This document shows, one piece after another, positions 56,016 through 64,000 of a stretch of 64,000 nt of DNA. Each line of letters begins with the position of its first letter. Within the stretch, counting starts at the first letter, position 1. Below the pieces are notes generated by a model, which saw only the letters and a program-made list of their open reading frames with translations, was not told the DNA's origin and did no database searches. Location: positions 1,550,001 to 1,614,000 of the forward strand of contig CAWATZ010000003.1 of assembly GCA_963784995.1 (NCBI GenBank). Reading direction: 5' to 3'. Both the position numbers and the translations under genes were made by a program. This DNA is from CAWATZ01 sp963784995. GTDB taxonomy: Bacteria; Planctomycetota; Planctomycetia; Gemmatales; Gemmataceae.

Positions 56016-57314
56016 ATGACGACGCTATTACAGAGCTTTTTTGAGATATTTGAGAAATGGGGCTGGTGGTCGCACCCGGTGACTCTTGCCCTCGGGATGG
56101 CGTTGGCGGCCCTGATCAAGGTCCTCCTGCTGCTCACCTTCGTGGCGGTCTCGGCCATCTTCTTCATCTGGCTGGAGCGCAAGGTGGCCGGCCGGATTCA
56201 GGACCGGCTCGGTCCCACCCGCGTCGGCGGCAAGTTCGGCTGGCTCCAGACCATCGCCGACGGCATCAAGCTGCTGGTGAAGGAAGACCTCATCCCCGCC
56301 GACGCCGACCAGATGCTGTTCCGCCTGGGGCCCTACATCGCCTTTTGCGGCTCCTTCGCGGCCTTTGTGGTGCTGCCCTTCGCCAACGGCTGGGCCGCCC
56401 AGGTCATCAGCGTCAGCGTCTTCCTGATGCTGGCCATCATGTCCAGCGAGGTCTTCGGCATCATCCTGGCCGGCTACGGCTCCGGCAGCAAATGGGCCCT
56501 CTTCGGCGGCATGCGCGAGGCCGCCCAGATGGTCAGCTACGAGGTGCCGATGGCCCTGTGCGTCCTGGTGCCGGTCATCGTCGCCGGCTCGATGGACCTC
56601 AACTACATCGCGGGACAGCAGAGCTACGGCTTCTGGAACTGGTACGTCTTCAACGATCCGTTCACCTTCGCCGCCTTCTGGACTTACTTCACCTGCGCCA
56701 CGGCCAGCTGCAAACGGGCCCCCTTTGACCTGGCCGAGGCCGAGAGCGAACTGGTGGCCGGCTTCCACACCGAATACAGCGGCCTGCGCTGGTCGTTCTT
56801 CTTCATGGCCGAGTATGGCAGCATGTTCGCCGTCAGCGGCATCGCCATCCTGCTGTTCCTGGGCGGCTGGCACATCGGCTTCCTGCCCGAGCTGAGTACC
56901 TGGTTCGCCAACCTGATGGGCAGCCCCGAGCAACCCTCCGGCCTGGGCTTCGTCCTGGGTAACCTCATCAACGTGGTCGTGTTCATCCTCAAGGGCTGGC
57001 TGCTGGTCTTCGTGATGATGTGGGTCCGCTGGACCTTGCCCCGGCTGCGCATCGACCAGGTGATGATGACCTGCCTGAAGTACCTGCTGCCGATCAGCTG
57101 TTTCCTGCTGCTGGGCGTCAGCCTGTGGCAGGTCCTGGTAATGCCGTGGATCGGGCCGTACTTCAAGATGGGGTTTGGTTCGCTCTGGCTGCTGTTGCTG
57201 CTGCTGATGATCGTCAAGCTGCTGGGCACTCCCAGCGACCTGAAAACGCCCGGTGTCGGCACCCCGTGGGGGCCGGCAGGCCCCGCCCGAATGCCGACGC
57301 CGAGCCGGAACTGA
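56016..57314 (+). CDS. nuoH: NADH-quinone oxidoreductase subunit H
   Basis: Start ATG 56016. The 432-residue protein is the quinone-side membrane subunit of complex I. Hallmarks are 'FIWLERKVAGRIQDRLGPTRVGGKFGWLQTIADGIKLLVKEDLIP', 'FGGMREAAQMVSYEVPMAL', 'RAPFDLAEAESELVAGFHTEYSG' and several transmembrane helices. The last residues ('GVGTPWGPAGPARMPTPSRN') look unlike the family. A one-base shift in the GC tract at about 57240-57290 would instead give an end '...EPELISPALRKALD' whose TGA overlaps the nuoJ ATG (TGATG at 57344-57348). I think that is the true end, but I give the uncorrected frame. Confidence 0.93.
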   Translation: MTTLLQSFFEIFEKWGWWSHPVTLALGMALAALIKVLLLLTFVAVSAIFFIWLERKVAGRIQDRLGPTRVGGKFGWLQTIADGIKLLVKEDLIPADADQMLFRLGPYIAFCGSFAAFVVLPFANGWAAQVISVSVFLMLAIMSSEVFGIILAGYGSGSKWALFGGMREAAQMVSYEVPMALCVLVPVIVAGSMDLNYIAGQQSYGFWNWYVFNDPFTFAAFWTYFTCATASCKRAPFDLAEAESELVAGFHTEYSGLRWSFFFMAEYGSMFAVSGIAILLFLGGWHIGFLPELSTWFANLMGSPEQPSGLGFVLGNLINVVVFILKGWLLVFVMMWVRWTLPRLRIDQVMMTCLKYLLPISCFLLLGVSLWQVLVMPWIGPYFKMGFGSLWLLLLLLMIVKLLGTPSDLKTPGVGTPWGPAGPARMPTPSRN

Positions 57315-57345
57315 TTTCTCCCGCCCTACGTAAGGCCTTGGACTG

Positions 57346-57996
57346 ATGACCCTTACTACTTTCCTCTTCTACGTCCTGGCGGTCCTGACCGGCGCGAGTG
57401 CCATCGCCGTGGTGGTCACGCAGAACATCGTCCGGGCCGCCGTCTGGCTGCTGTTCGCCCTGGCCGGCACTGCGGGAGTCTTCTTCCTGCTGGGGGCCGA
57501 CTTTGTCGGGGCCACCCAGCTGCTGGTCTACGTCGGCGGCACGCTGGTCCTGGTGGTCTTCGGCGTCATGCTCACCGCCCAGGGGCCGTTCATCAAGATG
57601 AAGATCGGCGCCGCCGAGTGGCTGATCGCCCTGGTCACCGCCATGCTGCTCTACGGCGTCCTGGCCATCAGCCTGCTGACGTTCAAGTCGCCCAGCAAGG
57701 GGGAGCTGTCGGCCGCCCAGATGGAGAGGACTACCCCGGGGAAGCTGCTGCCCAGCGTCCAGCTGGGCCAGTCGCTGCTGGGCTTTACCGAGGCAACGCC
57801 GGAGAAGGACCTCACCAACCTCACCCGGCTGGATGAGGGTCAGGCTGTGAGGAGACCGCGGCAGCCGATGGCCTATCTGCTGCTGTTTGAAGTCGTGTCG
57901 GTGCATTTGCTGGTCGTGCTGATCGGAGCAGCCTACCTGGCCCGGGCCAAGCGGCGGCGAACGAATACGACCCCTGCCGGCTTGCCCGGCAGGTGA
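57346..57996 (+). CDS. nuoJ: NADH-quinone oxidoreductase subunit J, C-terminus from a repeat
   Basis: Start ATG 57346. The 216-residue protein has five predicted hydrophobic helices and the NuoJ core 'NIVRAAVWLLFALAGTAGVFFLLGADFVGATQLLVYVGGTLVLVVFGVML'. It helps form the proton path of complex I. The last residues ('TTPAGLPGR') and the TGA come from the first unit of the family-1 repeat, so the native C-terminus was replaced or extended. No nuoI lies between nuoH and nuoJ; the iron-sulphur subunit must be encoded elsewhere if present. Confidence 0.93.
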   Translation: MTLTTFLFYVLAVLTGASAIAVVVTQNIVRAAVWLLFALAGTAGVFFLLGADFVGATQLLVYVGGTLVLVVFGVMLTAQGPFIKMKIGAAEWLIALVTAMLLYGVLAISLLTFKSPSKGELSAAQMERTTPGKLLPSVQLGQSLLGFTEATPEKDLTNLTRLDEGQAVRRPRQPMAYLLLFEVVSVHLLVVLIGAAYLARAKRRRTNTTPAGLPGR

Positions 57997-58249
57997 AGCA
58001 GGTCATTGGCTCAGAGAGGAAGAGGCTGCAACGCTTGTTTCTACGACCCCTGCCGGCTTGCCCGGCAGGTGAAGCAGGTCACTGGCTCAGAGAGGAAGAG
58101 GCTGCAACGCTTGTTTCTACGACCCCTGCCGGCTTGCCCGGCAGGTGAAGCAGGTCACTGGCTAGCAGAAAAGGCATAACAAACCTTTTGTTCGCTGCCT
58201 TCTCTAGCCGCTGACCTCCTTCACCTGCCGGACAAGCCGGCAGGGGTCG
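57968..58249. repeat. Family-1 repeat with two tandem 76-bp half units
   Basis: Half units start at 57968 and 58044 (period 76), followed by a full hairpin unit 58120-58249. It fills the nuoJ-nuoK gap and overlaps the end of nuoJ. Confidence 0.95.
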
Positions 58250-58267
58250 AAAGAAGTAGAGGAGATC

Positions 58268-58585
58268 ATGGAACCCGGGATCACCCTGAATCACTACCTG
58301 CTGCTGGGCGCGCTGCTGTTTGTCTGCGGTGTCGTCTGCATGGCCACCAAGCGCAACGCCATCGGCGTGCTGATGGGCGTGGAGCTGGTGCTGAACGGGG
58401 CCACGGTGAATTTTGTCTCCTTCGCCTATTTCAATCCGGCCTTCGAGCTGGAGGGCCAGATCTTCGCCCTGTTCATCATCGTCCTGGCGGCGGCGGAGGC
58501 GGCTGTGGCCCTGGCCATCGTGCTGAACTTCTACAACAACCACGAGAGCGTGGACGTCGATACGGCTGAGGAGTTGAAAGGCTAG
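58268..58585 (+). CDS. nuoK: NADH-quinone oxidoreductase subunit K
   Basis: Start ATG 58268 has GGAG four bases upstream. The 105-residue, three-helix protein is the size expected for NuoK. Conserved features are 'MGVELVLNGATVNFVSFA', with the Glu needed for proton transfer in helix 2, and 'IFALFIIVLAAAEAAVALAIVL', with the second Glu in helix 3. NuoL starts 2 bases after its stop, so the two are probably translationally coupled. Confidence 0.95.
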   Translation: MEPGITLNHYLLLGALLFVCGVVCMATKRNAIGVLMGVELVLNGATVNFVSFAYFNPAFELEGQIFALFIIVLAAAEAAVALAIVLNFYNNHESVDVDTAEELKG

Positions 58586-58587
58586 TC

Positions 58588-61305
58588 ATGACCAACTTCC
58601 TGGTACACTCTGGCTTTCTCCTGGCTGCCGAGCCCCCCTCTGCCGAGGCGCACCCCTGGTTTCTGGACAAGTACCCCGGCTGGTATTTTGTAATCGCCAC
58701 CCTGCTGCCGCTGGCGTCCTTCGTCCTGATCCTGCTGTCGTTCGGTCTTTGGTGCGTCTTCCGCAATTACCGCGACACCAGCTGGGGCGAAAACCTGTAC
58801 AACCTCTTCGGCGGCGACCGCCCCGGCAAGACGCCCGCCTACGTCGCCACGGGTGCCATCGGCCTGGCATTTGTTTTCAGCCTCACCGGCTTTGTCCTCT
58901 TCGCTTCCAGTCAGCACGAGCAGGAAGAGGAACGGGAGAAGCTGACCGGGCAGATTTCCCGGCTGCACGGCCAGCTGCACGAGAAGGCCGACAACGAGGA
59001 GCTGCAAAAGGAGCTGAAGAAGGCGGAGCATGAACTGGAGGAATTTAAGTCGCGCTGGAGCGGCCGATGGGACTGGGTCAGAGTCGCTCCGGCCAGGCTG
59101 AAAGATCCTGAACAGGGCACTGCCCTGCAGCTCGGGTTCTACATTGATGGTCTATCGGCGCTGATGTTCCTGATGGTGACCTTTGTCGCCACGCTGATCC
59201 ACGTCTTCTCGATCGGTTACATGAGCGAGGAGGCGGAGGAGACGGTCGAGGACCATCACGTCCATACGGCGGACGGCCATCTGCGACGCCGCGGCCGGTT
59301 TGGCACGTTCTTCCTCTATTTGTCGCTGTTCTGTTTCTCGATGCTCAACCTGGTGCTGGCCGATAACCTGTTCCAGGTGTTCCTCAGCTGGGAACTGGTC
59401 GGCATCTGCTCCTACTTGCTGATCGGCTTCTACTTCGAGCGGCAGAGCGCCTCCAACGCCGCCAACAAGGCCTTCATCACCAACCGCGTCGGCGATGCCG
59501 GCTTCATCATCGGCCTGCTGATTATTTGGACCTACGTCGGCACCTTCAACTTCCAGGACATCTTCAGCCGGCTGCGCTGTCCCGAGCGCGACAGGCAGGG
59601 CGAACTGGCCCTGCACGGCCGGATCGTCCGCGGCGAGGTCGTTGCCAACGCGAAAGAGCCGAACGGCCTGAAACTGCTGGTCCCGAAGGTCGATGAGCCC
59701 TTGACGGCCCTGAACACCCAGGTGGTGCTGTTCCCCCGGGAGATCGACGGTCGGTTTGAAGGCGTCAAGCCGTCCGCCGAGAAAGACAAGGAAACTGCCC
59801 TGGTCAAGGACCACCCCGGACCAAAAGAGTATGGCCACGTACCGACCTGGGTGCTGGTCGTGGCGGGCCTGGGCATCTTCCTCGGCTGCGTCGGCAAGTC
59901 GGCCCAGTTCCCGCTGCAGGTGTGGTTGCCCGATGCGATGGAGGGCCCGACGCCGGTTTCCGCCCTGATCCATGCGGCGACGATGGTGGCCGCGGGCGTC
60001 TACCTGGTGGGCCGGGCCTTTCCCATTTTCACCTGGGAGGTGCTGCTGGTCATTGCCTACACCGGCGCCATCACCCTGTTCGTGGCCGCCACCATCGCCG
60101 TGGTGATGACCGACATCAAGAAGGTGCTGGCCTACTCGACGGTCAGCCAGCTGGGCTACATGATGCTGGCCCTGGGCGTCGGCGGCTGGGTCGCCGGGTT
60201 GTTCCACCTGATCACCCATGCGGTCTTCAAGGCCCTGCTGTTCCTGGGTTCGGGCAGCGTGATCTACGGCTGTCACCACGAGCAGGAAATGACGAAGATG
60301 GGCGGCCTGTTCAGCAAGATGCCGATCACCGCGCTGACCATGCTCGCCGGCCTGCTGGCCATTGCCGGCATTCCGCTGTTCACCGGCTGGTACAGCAAGG
60401 ATTCGATCCTGGTTCAGTGCCTGGGCTTCTCCCTGGTCAACAAAAACCATTGGATCCTGTTCGTCGTGCCGCTGGCCACGGCCGGCATCACCGCGTTCTA
60501 CATGGCGCGGATGTGGCTGATGACCTTTACCGGCGAGCCCCGGGACAGGCACGTCCACGAACACGCCCACGAATCGCCCTGGCTGATGACCGCTCCCCTG
60601 ATCGTGCTGGCGGTGCTGAGTCTCTGTGCCGCCTGGGGCTGGCCGATCTGGGACGCCCAGGAAAGCCTCCTGGAAAAGCACTTGCACCATGCTCAGCCTA
60701 TAGCGGCGATCCACGCCGATTTTGGCCACGTGCTGCCGTCCCTGGAGACGCATTCCGCAGCCTGGGAGTACCTGGCCAGCGGCACCCGCTTGCCCGATAG
60801 CCTTAACGTCCGCTACCAGGCGGCGAAGAATCACGACCTGGCGGGCGGCCTGGCTCTGCTGCTGGTGGTCATCGGGGGCCTGTTCGCCTACCTCGTCTAC
60901 GGCGCGCGGGTGCTGGACCCGGCCGAGTCCAAGGAGCAGTTCCCCGTCGTGCATACGTTCCTCAGCCGCAAGTGGTATTTCGACGAGGTTTACAGCGTCC
61001 TGGTGGTCCGGCCGGCGCTGGTGGTGGCGGTGGCCTTCCGCTGGTTCGATCAGCGGGTGATCGACGGACTGATCAACGGCCTGGGCTGGCTGACGGTGCG
61101 CGTGTCGAGCTGGGACGGCGTCATCGACCGCAACGTCGTCGATGGCCTGGTTAACCTGGTGGCCAACGTGTTTTACGGCATTGGCGGCCGGCTGCGGACG
61201 GTGCAGACCGGCTCGCTCCGCAGTTACGTCCTGTTTCTGGCGCTGGCGGCGGTGGCGATCTTCATCGCGCTGGCTTACTTTGTGGGGAGTGCCCCCGCGA
61301 GATAA
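58588..61305 (+). CDS. nuoL: NADH-quinone oxidoreductase subunit L, enlarged
   Basis: Start ATG 58588, two bases after nuoK. The 905-residue product is much longer than the ~610 residues of E. coli NuoL. The antiporter core is clear: 'YIDGLSALMFLMVTFVATLIHVFSIGYM', 'FQVFLSWELVGICSYLLIGF', 'QFPLQVWLPDAMEGPTPVSALIHAATMVAAGVYLVGR' and 'DIKKVLAYSTVSQLGYMMLALG'. Extra parts are a cytoplasmic-type N-terminal section with a charged coiled coil (nt about 58918-59060), a hydrophilic loop of about 95 residues between helices (nt about 59560-59840) and His/Glu-rich loops. The long C-terminal lateral helix region is present. It pumps protons as part of complex I. Confidence 0.95.
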   Translation: MTNFLVHSGFLLAAEPPSAEAHPWFLDKYPGWYFVIATLLPLASFVLILLSFGLWCVFRNYRDTSWGENLYNLFGGDRPGKTPAYVATGAIGLAFVFSLTGFVLFASSQHEQEEEREKLTGQISRLHGQLHEKADNEELQKELKKAEHELEEFKSRWSGRWDWVRVAPARLKDPEQGTALQLGFYIDGLSALMFLMVTFVATLIHVFSIGYMSEEAEETVEDHHVHTADGHLRRRGRFGTFFLYLSLFCFSMLNLVLADNLFQVFLSWELVGICSYLLIGFYFERQSASNAANKAFITNRVGDAGFIIGLLIIWTYVGTFNFQDIFSRLRCPERDRQGELALHGRIVRGEVVANAKEPNGLKLLVPKVDEPLTALNTQVVLFPREIDGRFEGVKPSAEKDKETALVKDHPGPKEYGHVPTWVLVVAGLGIFLGCVGKSAQFPLQVWLPDAMEGPTPVSALIHAATMVAAGVYLVGRAFPIFTWEVLLVIAYTGAITLFVAATIAVVMTDIKKVLAYSTVSQLGYMMLALGVGGWVAGLFHLITHAVFKALLFLGSGSVIYGCHHEQEMTKMGGLFSKMPITALTMLAGLLAIAGIPLFTGWYSKDSILVQCLGFSLVNKNHWILFVVPLATAGITAFYMARMWLMTFTGEPRDRHVHEHAHESPWLMTAPLIVLAVLSLCAAWGWPIWDAQESLLEKHLHHAQPIAAIHADFGHVLPSLETHSAAWEYLASGTRLPDSLNVRYQAAKNHDLAGGLALLLVVIGGLFAYLVYGARVLDPAESKEQFPVVHTFLSRKWYFDEVYSVLVVRPALVVAVAFRWFDQRVIDGLINGLGWLTVRVSSWDGVIDRNVVDGLVNLVANVFYGIGGRLRTVQTGSLRSYVLFLALAAVAIFIALAYFVGSAPAR

Positions 61306-61325
61306 TAGCCTGAGTGGATGCTCTC

Positions 61326-63296
61326 ATGGAACAGCTTGATTTGTGGTTGATGACCGCGGTTATCTTCATCCCCAGCGTATTTGCCGTGGGGTTGCTCTTC
61401 TTCCCGAAGGGCTACGAGGAAGCGATGCGCTGGTGGACGCTGTTCGGCACGGCGCTGACGCTGGGCGTCAGCCTTGGGGCCTTCGTCCAGTTCAAGAAAG
61501 ACACCGTCGATTACCTGGGTGTGCTGACTCCGGCCAACCGCGACCAAACAACCCTGATCTACCGTGCCGATCAGGCGGACTTTGCTCCCACCGGAACAAC
61601 GCCAAAAGCCGGCGACTGGGTTGCTCGGACTCCCTGGATCGGGCAGTTCGGCATCGACTATTACCTGGGCGCCGACGGCATCAGCATGCCGCTGGTCCTG
61701 CTGACCACGGTGCTGAGCTTCCTGGCCATGATCGCCAGCTGGAAGATCACCAAGTTCGTGCGCGGCTACTGCATCCTCTTCCTGGTGCTGGAGACCGGCA
61801 TGCTGGGCACGTTCCTGGCGCTGGACTTCTTCCTATTCTACATCTTCTGGGAAGTGATGCTGCTGCCGATGTACTTCCTCATCGGCGTCTGGGGCGGCCC
61901 CCGGCGCGAGTACGCGGCCATCAAGTTCTTCCTCTACACTCTGCTGGGCAGCGTGTTCATCCTGATCGCCCTGCTGGCGTTCTACTTCACCAACATCAGC
62001 GACTTCGTCAGTCCGGAACTCGTGGCCGCGAAGGCCAAGGAAGAGCAGAAGAAGGACAGCAAGTTGACCGAGGAGGAAGCGTTCAACAAGGCGACGGTCA
62101 ACTCGTTCGACCTGGTGGCCCTGATGCGAGCGGGCAAGGCGGCGCTGCAGCATCTCAGCGGCGCGGAGGTCACGACGCGAGCAATCGACCCCTACGTGAA
62201 GGCGCAGGAAGCCACCCTGGCCAAGTGGAGTAACGAGCTGAAGACGCTCAAGGAGGAGCCGAAACCGGATGCGGACAAGGTCAAGCTGGCCGAGGAGAAC
62301 GTCAAGCAGGCCGAGGAGCGCGTCAAGGAGGCCACAGCCTGGAAGGCGTACCTGTCGAAGGGCTTCCCGGAGCGGCTGAAGCAATGGTTCTTCACGCCGG
62401 GCTTCCAGTGGACCATGTTTATCTTCCTGTTCATCGGCTTCGCCATCAAGGTGCCGGTCTTCCCGTTCCACACCTGGTTGCCCGACGCCCACGTCGAGGC
62501 CCCGACGCCGATCAGCATGATCCTTGCCGGCGTGCTGCTCAAGCTGGGCGGCTACGGCATCATCCGGCTCTGCTATCCGATCTGCCCCTACGCGGCCCAG
62601 TGGGGCCAGCTGGGGCAAGCGATGGCGATCCTGGGCACGATCAACATCGTCTACGGCGCCTTCGCCGCCATGGCCCAGACCGACTTCAAGAAGCTGGTCG
62701 CCTACAGCTCGATCAGCCACATGGGTTACGTCCTGCTGGGCGTGGCCATGTGGACGACGCCGGACAATGCCCAGTACTGGTCGTGGGGCCTGAACGGGGC
62801 CATGTTCCAGATGATCGGCCACGGCATCAGCTCGGCCGGCATGTTCTTCCTGGTCGGCGTGATCTACGATCGGGCCCACCACCGCAACCTGGACAACTTC
62901 CGCGGCCTGTACGAGCCGATGCCGCTGTACGGCGGCCTCAGTGCGGTGATCTTCTTCGCGGCGATGGGTCTGCCGGGCCTGTGCGGCTTTGTCGGCGAGT
63001 TCATGGTGGTGGTGGCCGCCTGGAGCCTGCCGAACAAGACCTATGCCGTGCTGGCCGCCATGACCGTGGTGCTGACGGCGGCTTACATCCTCTGGACGAT
63101 CCAGCGAGTCTTCATGGGCGAGAACCCGACGTACAAGCACTATCCGGACATCGACCTGCGGGAGCTGGCCTGTGCGATACCGCTGGTGGTGTTCGCGGTG
63201 CTGCTGGGCGTGGCGCCGTTCCTGATCTTCAGCTGGATGGAGCCGAGCGTCACGGGGTTGATTGATACGCTGACGAACATTCGGTCGCCGTTGTAA
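61326..63296 (+). CDS. nuoM: NADH-quinone oxidoreductase subunit M, with coiled-coil insert
   Basis: I start at ATG 61326 ('MEQLDLWLMTAVIF'); a GTG at 61314 is possible. The 656-residue product has the NuoM antiporter core: 'DGISMPLVLLTTVLSFLAMIAS', 'FLLFYIFWEVMLLPMYFLIGVWGG'-like sequence, 'PFHTWLPDAHVEAPTPISMILAGVLLKLGGYG' and 'DFKKLVAYSSISHMGYVLLG'. Between helices, nt about 62010-62390 add some 125 charged residues with strong coiled-coil character ('LAEENVKQAEERVKEATAW'), absent from the ~510-residue E. coli protein. It is part of the proton-pumping arm of complex I. Confidence 0.95.
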   Translation: MEQLDLWLMTAVIFIPSVFAVGLLFFPKGYEEAMRWWTLFGTALTLGVSLGAFVQFKKDTVDYLGVLTPANRDQTTLIYRADQADFAPTGTTPKAGDWVARTPWIGQFGIDYYLGADGISMPLVLLTTVLSFLAMIASWKITKFVRGYCILFLVLETGMLGTFLALDFFLFYIFWEVMLLPMYFLIGVWGGPRREYAAIKFFLYTLLGSVFILIALLAFYFTNISDFVSPELVAAKAKEEQKKDSKLTEEEAFNKATVNSFDLVALMRAGKAALQHLSGAEVTTRAIDPYVKAQEATLAKWSNELKTLKEEPKPDADKVKLAEENVKQAEERVKEATAWKAYLSKGFPERLKQWFFTPGFQWTMFIFLFIGFAIKVPVFPFHTWLPDAHVEAPTPISMILAGVLLKLGGYGIIRLCYPICPYAAQWGQLGQAMAILGTINIVYGAFAAMAQTDFKKLVAYSSISHMGYVLLGVAMWTTPDNAQYWSWGLNGAMFQMIGHGISSAGMFFLVGVIYDRAHHRNLDNFRGLYEPMPLYGGLSAVIFFAAMGLPGLCGFVGEFMVVVAAWSLPNKTYAVLAAMTVVLTAAYILWTIQRVFMGENPTYKHYPDIDLRELACAIPLVVFAVLLGVAPFLIFSWMEPSVTGLIDTLTNIRSPL

Positions 63297-63327
63297 CGAT
63301 TTTGATTTAACGGGTGGGCTTTGATCC

Positions 63328-63398
63328 GTAGGGTGGGCCGAGCGTAGCGAGGCCCACCGGTCCGCGTGGTGGGCCTCGCTACGCTCGGCCCACCCTAC
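63328..63398. repeat. REP pair (REPIN-like), family 2
   Basis: Two inverted 31-bp half-units, 63328-63358 (GTAGGGTGGGCC...) and 63368-63398, form one large hairpin between nuoM and nuoN. This is the same family as around the RAYT at 27.7 kb. Confidence 0.93.
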
Positions 63399-63452
63399 GA
63401 CTCCCCGTTGTGGGGAGATAACGTTGCCGTTGGATTCCGGAAGAGACGTTTC

Positions 63453-64000
63453 ATGCTGTTCAACATCGACTCCCTGCTTCAGGGTCTGAGCCGCGACTCG
63501 CTGGCGTTCCTGCCGGAACTCCTGGTGTGCTGCGTGATCGTCCTGCTGCTGTTCCTGCGGCTGTTTCCGCTCCTGGACCGCGTCCACCTGGGCTGGATCG
63601 CCCTCGTGGCCACCATCGGCATCCTGGTGGTCGGCTGGTATCAGTGGAACGGACGTCCAGCGTGCTGCTCACCCCGGAAAAGGCGGTTGAGGAGTACAAC
63701 AAGGTCGCGCCCGAGCAGCACCTGAAGACCGTCCCGGAGAAATCGGGCATGCCGGCCTTCGGCGGCATGGTGGTCTACGATCGGCTGACGCTGTTTCTCC
63801 GGCTGTTCCTGCTGGGATTCACCGCGCTGATCATCTGGCTGTCGCTGCTGACCTCGATCCCCGACCGGGAGGACTCGGCCGACTTCTACTGTCTGCTCCT
63901 GGGCGCAACCCTGGGCATGATGCTGATGGCTGCCGCCAACCATCTGCTGATGATCTACCTGACGGTGGAGATGGCCAGCTTGCCCAGCTACGCCCTGGCC
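63453..64000 (+). CDS. nuoN: NADH-quinone oxidoreductase subunit N, 3' end missing and frameshifted
   Basis: Start ATG 63453 has GGAAGAG upstream. Visible helices ('LAFLPELLVCCVIVLLLFLRLFPLL') and the later 'DFYCLLLGATLGMMLMAAANHLLMIYLTVEMASLPSYAL' identify NuoN, the third antiporter-like subunit. Near 63650-63653 the frame shifts by one: after 'QWNG' the sequence resumes one frame over as 'SVLLTPEKAVEEYNKVAPEQHLKTVPEKSG'. The gene runs off the window end. Loss of NuoN would inactivate complex I, so a sequence error is the simplest reading. Confidence 0.88.

Overview
The window reads as chromosomal DNA from a planctomycete, most likely of the Gemmataceae type. It is GC-rich. It carries a c-type cytochrome fused to WD40 repeats, secreted HEAT proteins with CxxCH motifs, a giant surface protein starting with a 'LEVLEDRIAP' motif, an ECF sigma factor beside a WD40 Ser/Thr kinase, two MuiA/DUF4139 paralogues, and many long palindromic repeats. 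This assignment is inference; there is no rRNA or other marker here.

Layout. 1-10.9 kb: end of a SurA/PpiD-like secreted protein, a cytochrome c-WD40 protein, two DUF4139 paralogues, SppA peptidase and a small secreted protein. 11.4-18.6 kb: DksA/TraR zinc-finger protein, HtrA-like protease, DedA membrane protein, a TPR protein, a CoA-transferase alpha subunit, a sugar-phosphate isomerase-like TIM barrel and a BCS1-like AAA ATPase with Asn tracts. 18.7-23.5 kb: three tandem secreted HEAT/CxxCH paralogues. 24.4-38.8 kb: the most interesting region. It holds a HEAT-BRCT protein, a REP-associated (RAYT) transposase with flanking REPs, then a translationally coupled run WD40-HEAT / giant ARM-HEAT / winged-helix-SWIM-WGR, a 4 x 159-bp hairpin array, and a retron-type reverse transcriptase. 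ARM + WH-SWIM + RT matches what I recall as the type XIII retron; the WD40-HEAT, BRCT-HEAT and WGR parts and the hairpin array would extend that picture. 39.1-55.45 kb: a ~16-kb segment bounded by two direct copies of the scpB 3' end, holding a ~3,576-aa YD-repeat/MBG surface protein, an ECF sigma factor and its kinase. 55.2-64 kb: intact scpB and a respiratory complex I run nuoH-J-K-L-M-N, with no nuoI between H and J.

Two features affect everything else. First, at least eight genes, including nuoN, are broken by single-base shifts, mostly in G/C runs. Because the frame resumes with intact family sequence, I read most as sequence errors and annotate the genes as whole. Second, at least nine palindromic repeat families sit between and even inside genes, where they supply stop codons, a C-terminus, and a segment inside a kinase domain. 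One RAYT transposase sits among copies of one of these families. I saw no rRNA, convincing tRNA or CRISPR array.
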